DNA of 11,923 nt from an uncultured Alphaproteobacteria bacterium (GTDB taxonomy: Bacteria > Pseudomonadota > Alphaproteobacteria > Rs-D84), in the NCBI GenBank assembly GCA_934232895.1, contig CAKQGH010000017.1, positions 1 to 11,923 on the forward strand, given 5' to 3'. A program made the translations under genes and the position numbers. Of the stretch, positions 1 to 6,302 are shown piece after piece. The notes beneath the pieces were generated by a model. It worked only from the letters and a program-made list of their open reading frames with translations. It had not been told where the DNA came from and ran no database searches. The number at the start of each line of letters is the position of its first letter. Position 1 is the stretch's first letter.

Positions 1-53
1 CCAACGACCCTCTGATTACAAATCAGATGCTCTACCAGCTGAGCTAAACTGGC
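1..53 (-). tRNA. tRNA-Thr (anticodon UGU), 3' part outside window
   Basis: Read on the minus strand from 53 down to 1, the sequence gives a 7-nt acceptor strand (GCCAGTT), TA, a D arm (GCTC...GAGC around AGCTGGTA), a 5-bp anticodon stem TCTGA/TCAGA with loop TTTGTAA, a short variable loop and the first half of the T stem. The anticodon TGT reads ACA, so it charges threonine. The 3' half of the T arm, the acceptor 3' strand and any CCA lie before position 1. It runs divergently from trhP and has its own promoter at 64-92. Confidence 0.93.
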
Positions 54-63
54 AACGGGCTTT

Positions 64-92
64 ACTATACATGGTTCCGGTGGCGATTTCAA
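64..92 (-). promoter_or_regulatory. sigma70-type promoter of tRNA-Thr
   Basis: On the minus strand there is TTGAAA (87-92), a 17-bp spacer and TATAGT (64-69). The predicted start falls only a few bases before the mature tRNA 5' end at 53, as expected for a stable-RNA gene. Confidence 0.75.
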
Positions 93-109
93 GTATAAAA
101 ATTTATAAA

Positions 110-139
110 TTGCTTGATTTTATGCAATAACCGTAAAAA
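110..139 (+). promoter_or_regulatory. possible promoter of trhP
   Basis: TTGCTT (110-115), an 18-bp spacer and TAAAAA (134-139) lie upstream of the trhP start. The match is weak, but this is the only spaced pair seen in the short divergent interval. Confidence 0.3.
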
Positions 140-160
140 ATATATGCCAAAGGCAAAATT

Positions 161-1405
161 ATGATTAAATTACCAGAATTATTGGCGCCGGCCGGCACAT
201 TGGATGCATTCAAAACTGCCATTTTATATGGCGCGGACGCAATTTATGCGGGCCTGCCCGGGTTTTCAATGCGCGCGCGTGCAAAAATTACCACCGAAGA
301 GGTCAAACAAGGCATTGACCTGGCGCATGCGGCGGGGAAACGGGTTTATCTGGCGTTTAATCTGTTTGCGCATGAACGCGAGTATGCAAATATGGGGCGG
401 GTCAGTGAAATAATAAATTACCTGGCCCCCGATGCGCTGATTGTTGCCGATCCGGGTGTTATGATGTGGGTGCGCGCGCATCACCCCGATATGCCGATAC
501 ATGTATCGACCCAGGCAAACATTTGTTCCGCGGCATCGGTTAAATTCTGGGCGGCGGCGGGCGCGGAATTGTGCGTTTTGGCGCGCGAGGTTCCGTTTGC
601 CGAATTCCGTGCAATCCGCGCGGCGTGTCCCGACACAAAATTGGAAATATTTGTTCATGGCGCCATGTGTATGAGTTATTCGGGCCGATGCCTGTTGTCA
701 AACTTTATCACGGGGCGGCCGGCCAATCGTGGGGCGTGCGCGCAACTGTGCCGGTGGAAATATGATGTTATCTTGCGCGAATGTGAATCTGGTATCGAAA
801 TGCCCATTGACGAGGATTCACATGGCGCATACATTATGAATTCGCGCGATTTGTGTTTGATGCCGCGATTGGCCGAAATTATTGATGCCGCCCCCGATTC
901 ATTAAAGATAGAGGGTCGCAACCGCAGTGAATACTATGTCGCCATGGTGACCAATGCATATCGCACCGCAATGGATGCGTACGCGGCGGACCCGACGCAT
1001 TTCGACCCGGCGCCATTTATGGCGGAATTAAATAAATTGGAAACGCGCGGATATACCACGGCATTTTTTGATGGGAATCTGGGGCCCAACGCGCACGATT
1101 ATGAAACAACCCGGTCAACATCCGATTGGCATGCGGCGGGCGTGGTGACCGCGACCGATGGCGACAAAATTACACTGGAATTGCGAAATGAAATTCGCGC
1201 GGGGGCGGACATTACATTTGTTGTGCCGGGGCAAATCAGTGGCGTGACAATTTCGTTGCTGCAAATCATAAATGCCAAAAATGGTGAAATTTTGCCCAAA
1301 ATGTCGGCGGGCCAACATAACAGTATCGTGATTCCGCGCGAATGGGTTGCCCCAGAATTCCGCGAAAAATTTGTGCCGTATATCGTCGCATACCAGCATA
1401 AATAA
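161..1405 (+). CDS. trhP: U32-family tRNA 5-hydroxyuridine synthesis protein TrhP-like
   Basis: A 414-residue U32 'peptidase' family protein, closest by motif order and length to E. coli TrhP (YegQ, about 450 residues). TrhP uses prephenate to hydroxylate U34 of certain tRNAs. Visible features are the N-terminal ELLAPAGTLDAFKTAI block (6-21), the U32 signature EIFVHGAMCMSYSGRCLLS (162-180), the CAQLCRW block (193-199) and HGAYIMNSRDLC (221-232). Cys170, Cys177, Cys193 and Cys232 have the spacing of the four iron-sulfur cysteines known from UbiU, so a [4Fe-4S] cluster is likely. The C-terminal 90 residues look like the extra beta domain that separates TrhP from the shorter UbiU/UbiV. ATG at 161 is the natural start, although the upstream AAAGG is only a weak ribosome site. 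The adjacent tRNA gene fits a tRNA role but may be chance. RlhA is the main alternative but is much longer (about 650 residues). Confidence 0.85.
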   Translation: MIKLPELLAPAGTLDAFKTAILYGADAIYAGLPGFSMRARAKITTEEVKQGIDLAHAAGKRVYLAFNLFAHEREYANMGRVSEIINYLAPDALIVADPGVMMWVRAHHPDMPIHVSTQANICSAASVKFWAAAGAELCVLAREVPFAEFRAIRAACPDTKLEIFVHGAMCMSYSGRCLLSNFITGRPANRGACAQLCRWKYDVILRECESGIEMPIDEDSHGAYIMNSRDLCLMPRLAEIIDAAPDSLKIEGRNRSEYYVAMVTNAYRTAMDAYAADPTHFDPAPFMAELNKLETRGYTTAFFDGNLGPNAHDYETTRSTSDWHAAGVVTATDGDKITLELRNEIRAGADITFVVPGQISGVTISLLQIINAKNGEILPKMSAGQHNSIVIPREWVAPEFREKFVPYIVAYQHK

Positions 1406-1427
1406 ATTTTGCAAGTAAAAGATTTTT

Positions 1428-1449
1428 TTGACTTTATTCCCAATATAAT
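1428..1449 (+). promoter_or_regulatory. possible promoter, consensus -10 box, for the first outer-membrane gene
   Basis: A perfect TATAAT lies at 1444-1449. A TTGACT lies at 1428-1433, but only 10 bp separate the two, so it cannot be a normal -35. At the correct distance only T-rich sequence is seen. If the -10 is used, the leader is about 120 nt and contains the direct repeat at 1486-1543. Confidence 0.35.
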
Positions 1450-1485
1450 GCACCCTGTATATGTTCATGTCGCAAAAGCGCGCTG

Positions 1486-1543
1486 TTGCCAATAATGGGC
1501 GGCGCGGATATGGGCACCGGTCTTGCCAATAATGGGGGCCGCG
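1486..1543 (+). repeat. pair of about 21-bp direct repeats in leader of outer-membrane gene
   Basis: TTGCCAATAATGGG occurs at 1486-1499 and again at 1523-1536. The similarity extends to about 21 bp (1486-1506 and 1523-1543) with two mismatches, and the copies start 37 bp apart. The pair ends about 30 bp before the start codon at 1574. It could be a regulator site in DNA or RNA; the family is unknown. Confidence 0.7.
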
Positions 1544-1573
1544 TTATTTCATCACAACCAAGGAGTTATTTTG

Positions 1574-2653
1574 ATGAAAAAAACTTTGAAAATGGCGGTT
1601 GCCGCATCGGTTCTGACTGTGCCGGCAATGGCTGCTAATGTTCCGGGGCAACGGTATGCAACGGTTCACAACATGGAAAACCCGTTGTATTTGCCAGAAC
1701 AAAATATGTTCTATTCCAAATTGTCCAACGGCATTATGTTAAAGGTCGCCGATGATTCATGGGCGCACCGTGAAAAGGACCATGATGGTTCGCTGGAATT
1801 TCCGATTGTTCGTGTCCAAGAAGAAATGGGATACGGAATAACTGATCGCTGGGCGGCGCATTTTATGTTGCAATATACCCACGATAACGATATTGGCCGT
1901 ACCGGTTTGTCGGGCGGACGCCTGGGCACAACATACCGCATTTTGAACCTGTACCGCGGGTTTGTGTGGGATGTTTATGGTGATATTCACTTGGGCGGTG
2001 TCGGTGAAATGCGCGGCACATACAATGTGAAAATGGATGGCGCCAAATTGTCGGGCGTGTTTGATTATGATAACTATTCCGACGGTATGTGGGGTTTCCA
2101 CGCCGGAACAAAATTCGGTCACGTTTGGGATAAATTGACATTACAGGCGTATGCCGAGGTTTTGCGCACATTTGGCAGTGACAACAACATGATTCGCGTT
2201 GCCGGTGATAACACAATACCTGTTGCTGCTATTGGGGGATTGACGGTTGAGCAATTTCTGGCTAAGCAGGGTGCACCGTACAGCATTTCGGCCAAGATAA
2301 AGGGCTATACCGATTTCAGCGCCGGTGTAAACGGATTCTATCAGTTTTCTGACCGGTGGAGCACCGGTGGTTGGTTCAAATTTAACCGCCATTCGAACAA
2401 GGGGTTAAAGGAAATCGTCACCCCATTGAATCCGGCAATGCAGGTTTTGGCCCGTCAATTGGAACAACAATTGGCCGATATGAAAGACGGTTGGGATGAA
2501 TATGTTATTGGTGCATCGGTTTCTAATCAATTGACCGATAATACCCAGGTGACATTCTATGGTGAATACACATTTGATGATTCACACATGAAATCCCAAA
2601 ACGGAACAGATGTCAAGGCCGAGGTCGGCGTTCGTCTGAACTTTACATTTTAA
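1574..2653 (+). CDS. outer-membrane beta-barrel protein (porin-like), unknown specificity
   Basis: A 359-residue exported protein. The start chosen is ATG 1574, because AAGGAG sits just upstream (1560-1565) and the product then begins with a clean signal peptide: MKKTLK, a hydrophobic core, and VPAMA with predicted cleavage after residue 20. An upstream in-frame TTG at 1523 would place 17 non-signal residues in front and is rejected. The mature part alternates polar and aromatic residues in many short strands and ends in RLNFTF, with the terminal Phe typical of BAM-assembled barrels. A segment near residues 290-315 (LARQLEQQLADMKDGWDE) looks helical or loop-like. It is likely monocistronic, with a terminator directly after it. 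The substrate cannot be read from the sequence. Confidence 0.8.
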   Translation: MKKTLKMAVAASVLTVPAMAANVPGQRYATVHNMENPLYLPEQNMFYSKLSNGIMLKVADDSWAHREKDHDGSLEFPIVRVQEEMGYGITDRWAAHFMLQYTHDNDIGRTGLSGGRLGTTYRILNLYRGFVWDVYGDIHLGGVGEMRGTYNVKMDGAKLSGVFDYDNYSDGMWGFHAGTKFGHVWDKLTLQAYAEVLRTFGSDNNMIRVAGDNTIPVAAIGGLTVEQFLAKQGAPYSISAKIKGYTDFSAGVNGFYQFSDRWSTGGWFKFNRHSNKGLKEIVTPLNPAMQVLARQLEQQLADMKDGWDEYVIGASVSNQLTDNTQVTFYGEYTFDDSHMKSQNGTDVKAEVGVRLNFTF

Positions 2654-2681
2654 TACAAAATAAAATTATATTGGACTGATT

Positions 2682-2714
2682 GGGGTTGCCGTTTGCGGCG
2701 ACCCCATGTTTTAT
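2682..2714 (+). terminator. intrinsic terminator after first outer-membrane gene
   Basis: A 10-bp stem (2682-2691 with 2696-2705, including one T-G pair) has loop TTTG and is followed by a modest T run (ATGTTTTAT). Confidence 0.75.
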
Positions 2715-2743
2715 ACTAAATACTTTTATGTTGGTGATTTTTG

Positions 2744-2752
2744 TGATATAAT
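2744..2752 (+). promoter_or_regulatory. extended -10 promoter of second outer-membrane gene
   Basis: TGA followed by TATAAT (2747-2752) is a consensus extended -10. No good -35 is present at 16-18 bp, which an extended -10 can tolerate. The transcript would start about 20 nt before ATG 2778. Confidence 0.6.
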
Positions 2753-2777
2753 ATCGGCAAAGAAAGTGGGTCAGGTG

Positions 2778-3914
2778 ATGAAAAAAATCAATATTTTTGC
2801 CATATTGGCGGGCGCTGTTATGTCGGCGGTATCGTCTGCGAATGCCGCATATCCGGTGTACCAGGCGGCGTACCCCACGGGCCAGATGCCAACCGTGGCG
2901 GGCGGCAACAACATGTATTTGCCATCGTCAAACAGCCGCATAGTTTCAACAACGCCGCGCGTTGTAAACAACAATCAAAATGTAAATAATGGTACCTATA
3001 CGCGTACAAACGCGGCCCAGCCAACGCGCATTACTGGGCAATTGCCACGCGTTGGGTCAACCGCAACAAACGCGGGACGCCAATATTACCAGGCCGCGGA
3101 TTATGACCGCTTGGCCGACAGTGGTTTGTACATCGGTTTGTCGGCGGCGTATGCTATGTCGGTCACCGGTGGTATGGATGCCGATTACAAGAACGAGGAC
3201 AAGGCTTTCGTCGTTCCCGGCGCATTCAAAACCGCGAATTTCCAATCTGATTCCGTTATTCCATTACAGGTTTCAATCGGTGCGGCAATAAATAACGATA
3301 TTCGTGTTGATTTTTCATATTTGCGCTATTCGGGGTTGGGCTATGCGCCATCAACCCAATCGGCGGACGGCGCGGGCGGATACATCACGACCCAGGTTTC
3401 GGGCGGCGCGATTACATCAAACACAACAATGTTGAATGTGTATTATAACATTGATTCGTACACTGGGTATCTGGCTGGTGGCGCGCTGCGTCCGTATATT
3501 GGCGCGGGCGTTGGTATGTCGCTGAATACCATTGCCGATTATGTTGTGTACGATAACACATTCTATTCCGAAATGGATCCGTCGGCCGCGGGTGCGGGCG
3601 ATTTGACCGGTATTTCGGATATTTATGCATACCACAATGGCGGCACAACCGAACAATTGGCCTTTTCGGTCGAGGCGGGCTTGACCACCGAACTCGAAGG
3701 CGGCATAAAACTTGATTTCTTTGTTCGCTATGCCAATTTGGGCAAGGTTAAAACATCGGGCAGCATCATCGTATCGCAAACCGAATGGTTGGGCGACGGT
3801 GCCGGTGGCGAATACGAGGCCCCATACGACAGTGTGTTCCACTATACGAATTGGTACGAAAGCGGCCGGTTGAGCGCGGTTGATTTGGGCATTCGGGCCA
3901 GATTACAATTCTAG
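2778..3914 (+). CDS. outer-membrane beta-barrel surface protein (OmpA-like/opacity-type barrel)
   Basis: A 378-residue exported protein. ATG 2778 is preferred over an in-frame ATG at 2706 because it opens a typical signal peptide (MKKINIF, hydrophobic core, SSANA, predicted cleavage near residue 23) and is preceded by CAGGTG. Residues about 24-115 are low-complexity and rich in Asn, Thr, Gln and Pro, which suggests a disordered surface or periplasmic linker. From about 120 to the end, strand-like blocks alternate with acidic or Gly-rich loops (GLYIGLSAAYAMS, RPYIGAGVGMSLNTI, KLDFFVRYANLGKV, AVDLGIRARLQF) and finish in Phe, as expected for an 8-stranded barrel related to OmpA/OmpW-type surface antigens. 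No terminator separates it from the four-helix gene; its TAG stop shares bases with the first 7-bp repeat unit. Specific function unknown. Confidence 0.8.
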   Translation: MKKINIFAILAGAVMSAVSSANAAYPVYQAAYPTGQMPTVAGGNNMYLPSSNSRIVSTTPRVVNNNQNVNNGTYTRTNAAQPTRITGQLPRVGSTATNAGRQYYQAADYDRLADSGLYIGLSAAYAMSVTGGMDADYKNEDKAFVVPGAFKTANFQSDSVIPLQVSIGAAINNDIRVDFSYLRYSGLGYAPSTQSADGAGGYITTQVSGGAITSNTTMLNVYYNIDSYTGYLAGGALRPYIGAGVGMSLNTIADYVVYDNTFYSEMDPSAAGAGDLTGISDIYAYHNGGTTEQLAFSVEAGLTTELEGGIKLDFFVRYANLGKVKTSGSIIVSQTEWLGDGAGGEYEAPYDSVFHYTNWYESGRLSAVDLGIRARLQF

Positions 3915-3947
3915 AGCATAGAGCACAGATAATAGAGCATAGATATG
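3913..3947 (+). repeat. heptanucleotide array A (five 7-bp units)
   Basis: Five consecutive units: AGAGCAT, AGAGCAC, AGATAAT, AGAGCAT, AGATATG. The first unit supplies two bases of the TAG stop of the upstream gene (3912-3914) and the last supplies the ATG start (3945-3947) of the four-helix gene, so the whole intergenic gap is made of repeat. No Shine-Dalgarno motif is present in it. Confidence 0.9.
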
Positions 3948-4310
3948 GCGGCAGACAGCAGTATTACGATACAAAAAAGTAAAGATTTCGCTGTTCGTAT
4001 CTATAATCTGTGTAAATATTTAACAGGAGAGAAGAACGAAATAATTTTATCTCGACAGTTATTAAAATCTGGAACCAGCATAGGCGCCAATTTATCCGAG
4101 GCGAAATGTGCAATATCTGCGGATGATTTTCTGGCAAAAGTGTATATTGCATACAAAGAATGTTCCGAGACGCTGTATTGGTTGGATTTGTTAAAGAGCG
4201 TTAGCCTGATTCCTGGGGAATGGTACAACAGTATAAATACAGACTGTGAAGAGATAATGAAACTGTTGACGGCAACAATAAAGACAAAAAAGCGGGCAAG
4301 TACGAAATGA
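3945..4310 (+). CDS. four-helix-bundle protein (S23/23S rRNA intervening-sequence protein family)
   Basis: A 121-residue, all-helical protein with the hallmark block SRQLLKSGTSIGANLSEA (36-53) and, later, YIAYKECSETLYWLDLL (67-83), both typical of the TIGR02436/PF05635 four-helix-bundle family. This family includes proteins encoded in 23S rRNA intervening sequences, and its fold is shared with the Avd accessory protein of diversity-generating retroelements. No reverse transcriptase or template repeat is visible here. The cellular function of the free-standing family is unknown. The C-terminus is basic (TIKTKKRASTK), compatible with RNA binding. The gene is visibly more AT-rich than its neighbours, with many TTA and ATA codons where they favour TTG/CTG and ATT, which suggests transfer. 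It has no Shine-Dalgarno; its ATG is the end of repeat array A. Its stop overlaps the next start as ATGA. Confidence 0.85.
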   Translation: MAADSSITIQKSKDFAVRIYNLCKYLTGEKNEIILSRQLLKSGTSIGANLSEAKCAISADDFLAKVYIAYKECSETLYWLDLLKSVSLIPGEWYNSINTDCEEIMKLLTATIKTKKRASTK

Positions 4311-5935
4311 AATCGCATTATTATCTATTATCTATTATCTATGCTCTATTATCTGGTGTTCCGGCCTTTGCCGGAATTCGCGTTGGTAATGCATCGCGCA
4401 GTTATGCGTCAGGGTATGCCCAGGTAAATGCACAAAATGCGGCGGCGGTTCAAAATGATGTGACGGCGACAGATGGGGCGACCAGTACGGTTGAATTACC
4501 AATTCGGGTTGCAAATGCAAATCTGGCCAATCAAATTATGCGTGGTGACACGACCGCGCGTGCGACAATGGATGATTTGAATTCATGCGCAAATGTGTAC
4601 CCCAATGGTGAATTCGCATGGGATACGCCAACGGCGGGGCGGGGCGCTGGTGGCGCCAGTGCATGCGTCGCGGTGGTTGAATTGCGTGGGTATCAAATGG
4701 GTGTGGGTGGTGCCGATGCCGTTTTGGCGCGCGCAAATGTTGCGGCGGGCGACACGGTTAAATGTAATATATCGGATTTCCCTGAAATTTCGTATACGGC
4801 CGATGCGGGCCAGGTCACTTTCCCGGCGGATAATGCCCCGACCAAGGACGATGTTATCAATGTAATGAACCAGGAACAAAAGCAAAATGCCGGGTTGAAA
4901 ATAGCCGCGGGTTTGGTTGTTGGTGGTTTGGGCGGAAATATTGCCGGCAAAAATGAGTTGGGACACGATGGCGTATTTGGCGGTGGCAAAGATAAAATCA
5001 CCAGTACCGTCGTGGGCAGTTTGGCCGGCGGCGCGCTGATGGCGGGCAACGCATTCGGGGGCAAGGTCGCGGGTGATATGATTCTGTCAACTGGTGTAAA
5101 TGCCGCGGCGGGTGGCGTGGTTGGCAATATGGCGGCGAGTGGCGATTCTGTTTTGCGTGTCGAAGATTGCAAGGTTGGCGACAGTCAAACAACATGCCTG
5201 TGGGGTATGGTTGTGACGGGCGCGGAATTGTCGGACGATAAGCACGCGTTTTTCAATATCAGTGACGGTGCATCGGCCGTGGTGTGTGACGCAAATAACA
5301 AAAATTGTCGTGCAACCGAATTGATAAACATTGTTTTGACGGCATACACGGATAAAGATTTAGAAAACGCCAGCACTGACGATTTTGCGCGTGTTCAATC
5401 CGACCTGGCATACCAGTTTTATCTGGAAAACGGCGAAATAAAATCTGGGCAACATGGTGATGGTGGTATCTACACGCCAATTAAATCGGCCAGCACAATG
5501 GACAAACAGGTCCCCGCGTTGATTCCTTTTTTCCAGGACAAGGCGTTCGGTATGCGTAAAAAAGATTGGGCCGATTGGAAATCCAAACACAGCAATGCCG
5601 ACATATATGGTCGCACCAGTACCGGCAACGCGTCTGACAAAATAGCGGACGCGTCGTTGATGTCATTCTATCCGGTGTATCGCACGGCGGCCGATGGCAA
5701 CATTATTGACCTGGGGAACAAGGCGCGGTTAAAGGGCACATTAATCGGTGCCGGCACCGGCGGCGCATTGGGTGCGTTTTCGGCGTACCAGGGTGCCCAG
5801 TCAGACATAGAAAATCGTTGGGCATCGGCGGTCACGGAATACAAGGATTCGTTGCAAAAATTCTATTGCGCAACGGGCACGCGTTTCCTGGGATTTTATA
5901 ACGAGGAAATCACCATCCCCGAACGACAAAATTAA
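4307..5935 (+). CDS. exported protein of unknown function with glycine-zipper segments
   Basis: 542 residues. The N-terminus MKSHYYLLSIIYALLSGVPAFA reads as a signal peptide with predicted cleavage after residue 22. Residues about 5-16 of it are encoded by 7-bp repeat array B. The mature protein has eight Cys (94, 120, 153, 288, 297, 327, 334, 521), an even number that suits periplasmic disulfides. It has Gly/Ala-rich, weakly hydrophobic stretches at about 198-277 (AAGLVVGGLGG, VVGSLAGGALMAG, AAAGGVVGNMAA) and 477-492 (GTLIGAGTGGALGAF) that resemble glycine zippers of membrane-associated envelope proteins. I recognise no enzymatic domain. The start at 4307 overlaps the four-helix stop (ATGA) and has no good ribosome site, so translation may depend on coupling to that gene. 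It lies in the probable operon 2778-5935, which ends at the terminator 5934-5960. A surface or envelope role is inference. Confidence 0.75.
   Translation: MKSHYYLLSIIYALLSGVPAFAGIRVGNASRSYASGYAQVNAQNAAAVQNDVTATDGATSTVELPIRVANANLANQIMRGDTTARATMDDLNSCANVYPNGEFAWDTPTAGRGAGGASACVAVVELRGYQMGVGGADAVLARANVAAGDTVKCNISDFPEISYTADAGQVTFPADNAPTKDDVINVMNQEQKQNAGLKIAAGLVVGGLGGNIAGKNELGHDGVFGGGKDKITSTVVGSLAGGALMAGNAFGGKVAGDMILSTGVNAAAGGVVGNMAASGDSVLRVEDCKVGDSQTTCLWGMVVTGAELSDDKHAFFNISDGASAVVCDANNKNCRATELINIVLTAYTDKDLENASTDDFARVQSDLAYQFYLENGEIKSGQHGDGGIYTPIKSASTMDKQVPALIPFFQDKAFGMRKKDWADWKSKHSNADIYGRTSTGNASDKIADASLMSFYPVYRTAADGNIIDLGNKARLKGTLIGAGTGGALGAFSAYQGAQSDIENRWASAVTEYKDSLQKFYCATGTRFLGFYNEEITIPERQN
4320..4354 (-). 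repeat. heptanucleotide array B (five inverted 7-bp units, inside a CDS)
   Basis: On the minus strand the units are AGATAAT, AGAGCAT, AGATAAT, AGATAAT, AGATAAT. The array is inverted relative to arrays A and C and lies wholly within the signal-peptide codons of the gene starting at 4307. Since 7 is not a multiple of 3, gain or loss of one unit would shift the frame. Confidence 0.9.
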
Positions 5936-5960
5936 AAAACGCCCCATGGGGCGTTTTTTT
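5934..5960 (+). terminator. strong intrinsic terminator closing the 2778-5935 operon
   Basis: AAAAAAC GCCCC AT GGGGC GTTTTTTT is a near-perfect palindrome starting at the stop codon, with an A tract before and a T tract after. It could terminate in both directions. Confidence 0.92.
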
Positions 5961-5995
5961 AGAGCATAGATAACAGAGCATAGAGAATAGATATG
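5961..5995 (+). repeat. heptanucleotide array C (five 7-bp units)
   Basis: Units: AGAGCAT, AGATAAC, AGAGCAT, AGAGAAT, AGATATG. It starts at the first base after the terminator T tract. It has the same orientation, unit number and final AGATATG as array A, but no gene follows the ATG. An 8-bp inverted pair, AGAGCATA (5975-5982) and TATGCTCT (5992-5999), spans its end. Confidence 0.9.
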
Positions 5996-6126
5996 CTCTA
6001 CCAGCGTGCTTTTTCATTAATGTCCCTGCAGGGCACCGCACAAAAAAGAACCGTCATGCCAACACCCGGACCCCACGGAATTTATCAATTCCGTGGGTAG
6101 TTTCCTTGCAAAGGGAAATTTATTAC
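5996..6126. other. non-coding stretch with two hairpins
   Basis: No credible gene. CCCACGGAATT (6072-6082) pairs perfectly with AATTCCGTGGG (6087-6097) over an 11-bp stem with loop TATC. A second hairpin, TTTCCTT/AAGGGAAA with one bulge, follows at 6101-6118. A 10-bp palindrome CCCTGCAGGG lies at 6024-6033. Together with the next element it forms a repeat-like island; the role is unknown. Confidence 0.55.
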
Positions 6127-6130
6127 GTCC

Positions 6131-6270
6131 CCGTCGTGGTACAAGTTCTCCTCCTGTGGAGGAGTACCGCGTAGCGGGGAGGTGGTCTTTCTGTACAACA
6201 TTGCGCACTATCAAGACCACCCCGGCCTGCGGCCACCCCTCCACCGGAGGGGAACTTGCCCCGCGACAGT
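6131..6270. repeat. long imperfect inverted repeat (MITE-like or structured-RNA element)
   Basis: The arm at 6141-6189 (ACAAGTTCTCCTCC...GGTGGTCTT) is an imperfect reverse complement of 6213-6259 (AAGACCACC...GGAACTTGC), with a 23-nt loop. Weaker pairing continues outwards to about 6131 and 6270. The element could fold into a single hairpin of about 140 nt. A long minus-strand reading frame crosses it but has no protein-like features. Arms, size and lack of coding content suit a non-autonomous or repeat-family element; copy number cannot be judged from one window. Confidence 0.65.
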
Positions 6271-6276
6271 AAAAAC

Positions 6277-6298
6277 AAGCGCGCCGAATGGCGCGCTT
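6277..6298 (-). terminator. second hairpin/terminator on the glyS side
   Basis: A 9-bp stem AAGCGCGCC/GGCGCGCTT has loop GAAT; on the minus strand it is followed by a GTTTTTA tract. It lies about 100 bp past the main glyS terminator and may be a backup. Confidence 0.55.
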
Positions 6299-6302
6299 CA
6301 TT

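Larger units (their letters stand above)
3926..4355 (+). mobile_element. candidate IVS-like cassette: four-helix gene inside a perfect 20-bp inverted repeat
   Basis: CAGATAATAGAGCATAGATA at 3926-3945 is the exact reverse complement of 4336-4355. The arms enclose only the four-helix-bundle gene. S23/IVP genes are known inside 23S rRNA intervening sequences, whose ends pair into a stem; this locus has the same architecture but lies between protein genes. Mobility is inference: no transposase is present, and a target-site duplication cannot be separated from the repeat units. The alternative is two independent 7-bp arrays of the same family that happen to face each other. Confidence 0.4.

Noticed and set aside
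1523..1573. Upstream TTG start for the first outer-membrane protein
   Set aside because: It would bury the signal peptide and lies in the direct repeat; ATG 1574 has AAGGAG.
3945..4310. Avd component of a diversity-generating retroelement
   Set aside because: The fold family is shared, but there is no reverse transcriptase and no template/variable repeat pair in the window.
3913..5995. CRISPR array
   Set aside because: Units are 7 bp without spacers and no cas gene is present.
27..6005. A 13-bp identity (ATGCTCTACCAGC) between the tRNA-Thr D arm (27-39) and the end of array C (5993-6005), suggesting an att site or a tRNA origin of the repeats
   Set aside because: A 13-bp match is expected by chance in about 12 kb searched against itself, no integrase is present, and attachment sites usually use the tRNA 3' end or anticodon arm.
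6024..6033. 10-bp palindrome CCCTGCAGGG as an operator
   Set aside because: Isolated in non-coding sequence, not near a promoter; no support beyond symmetry.
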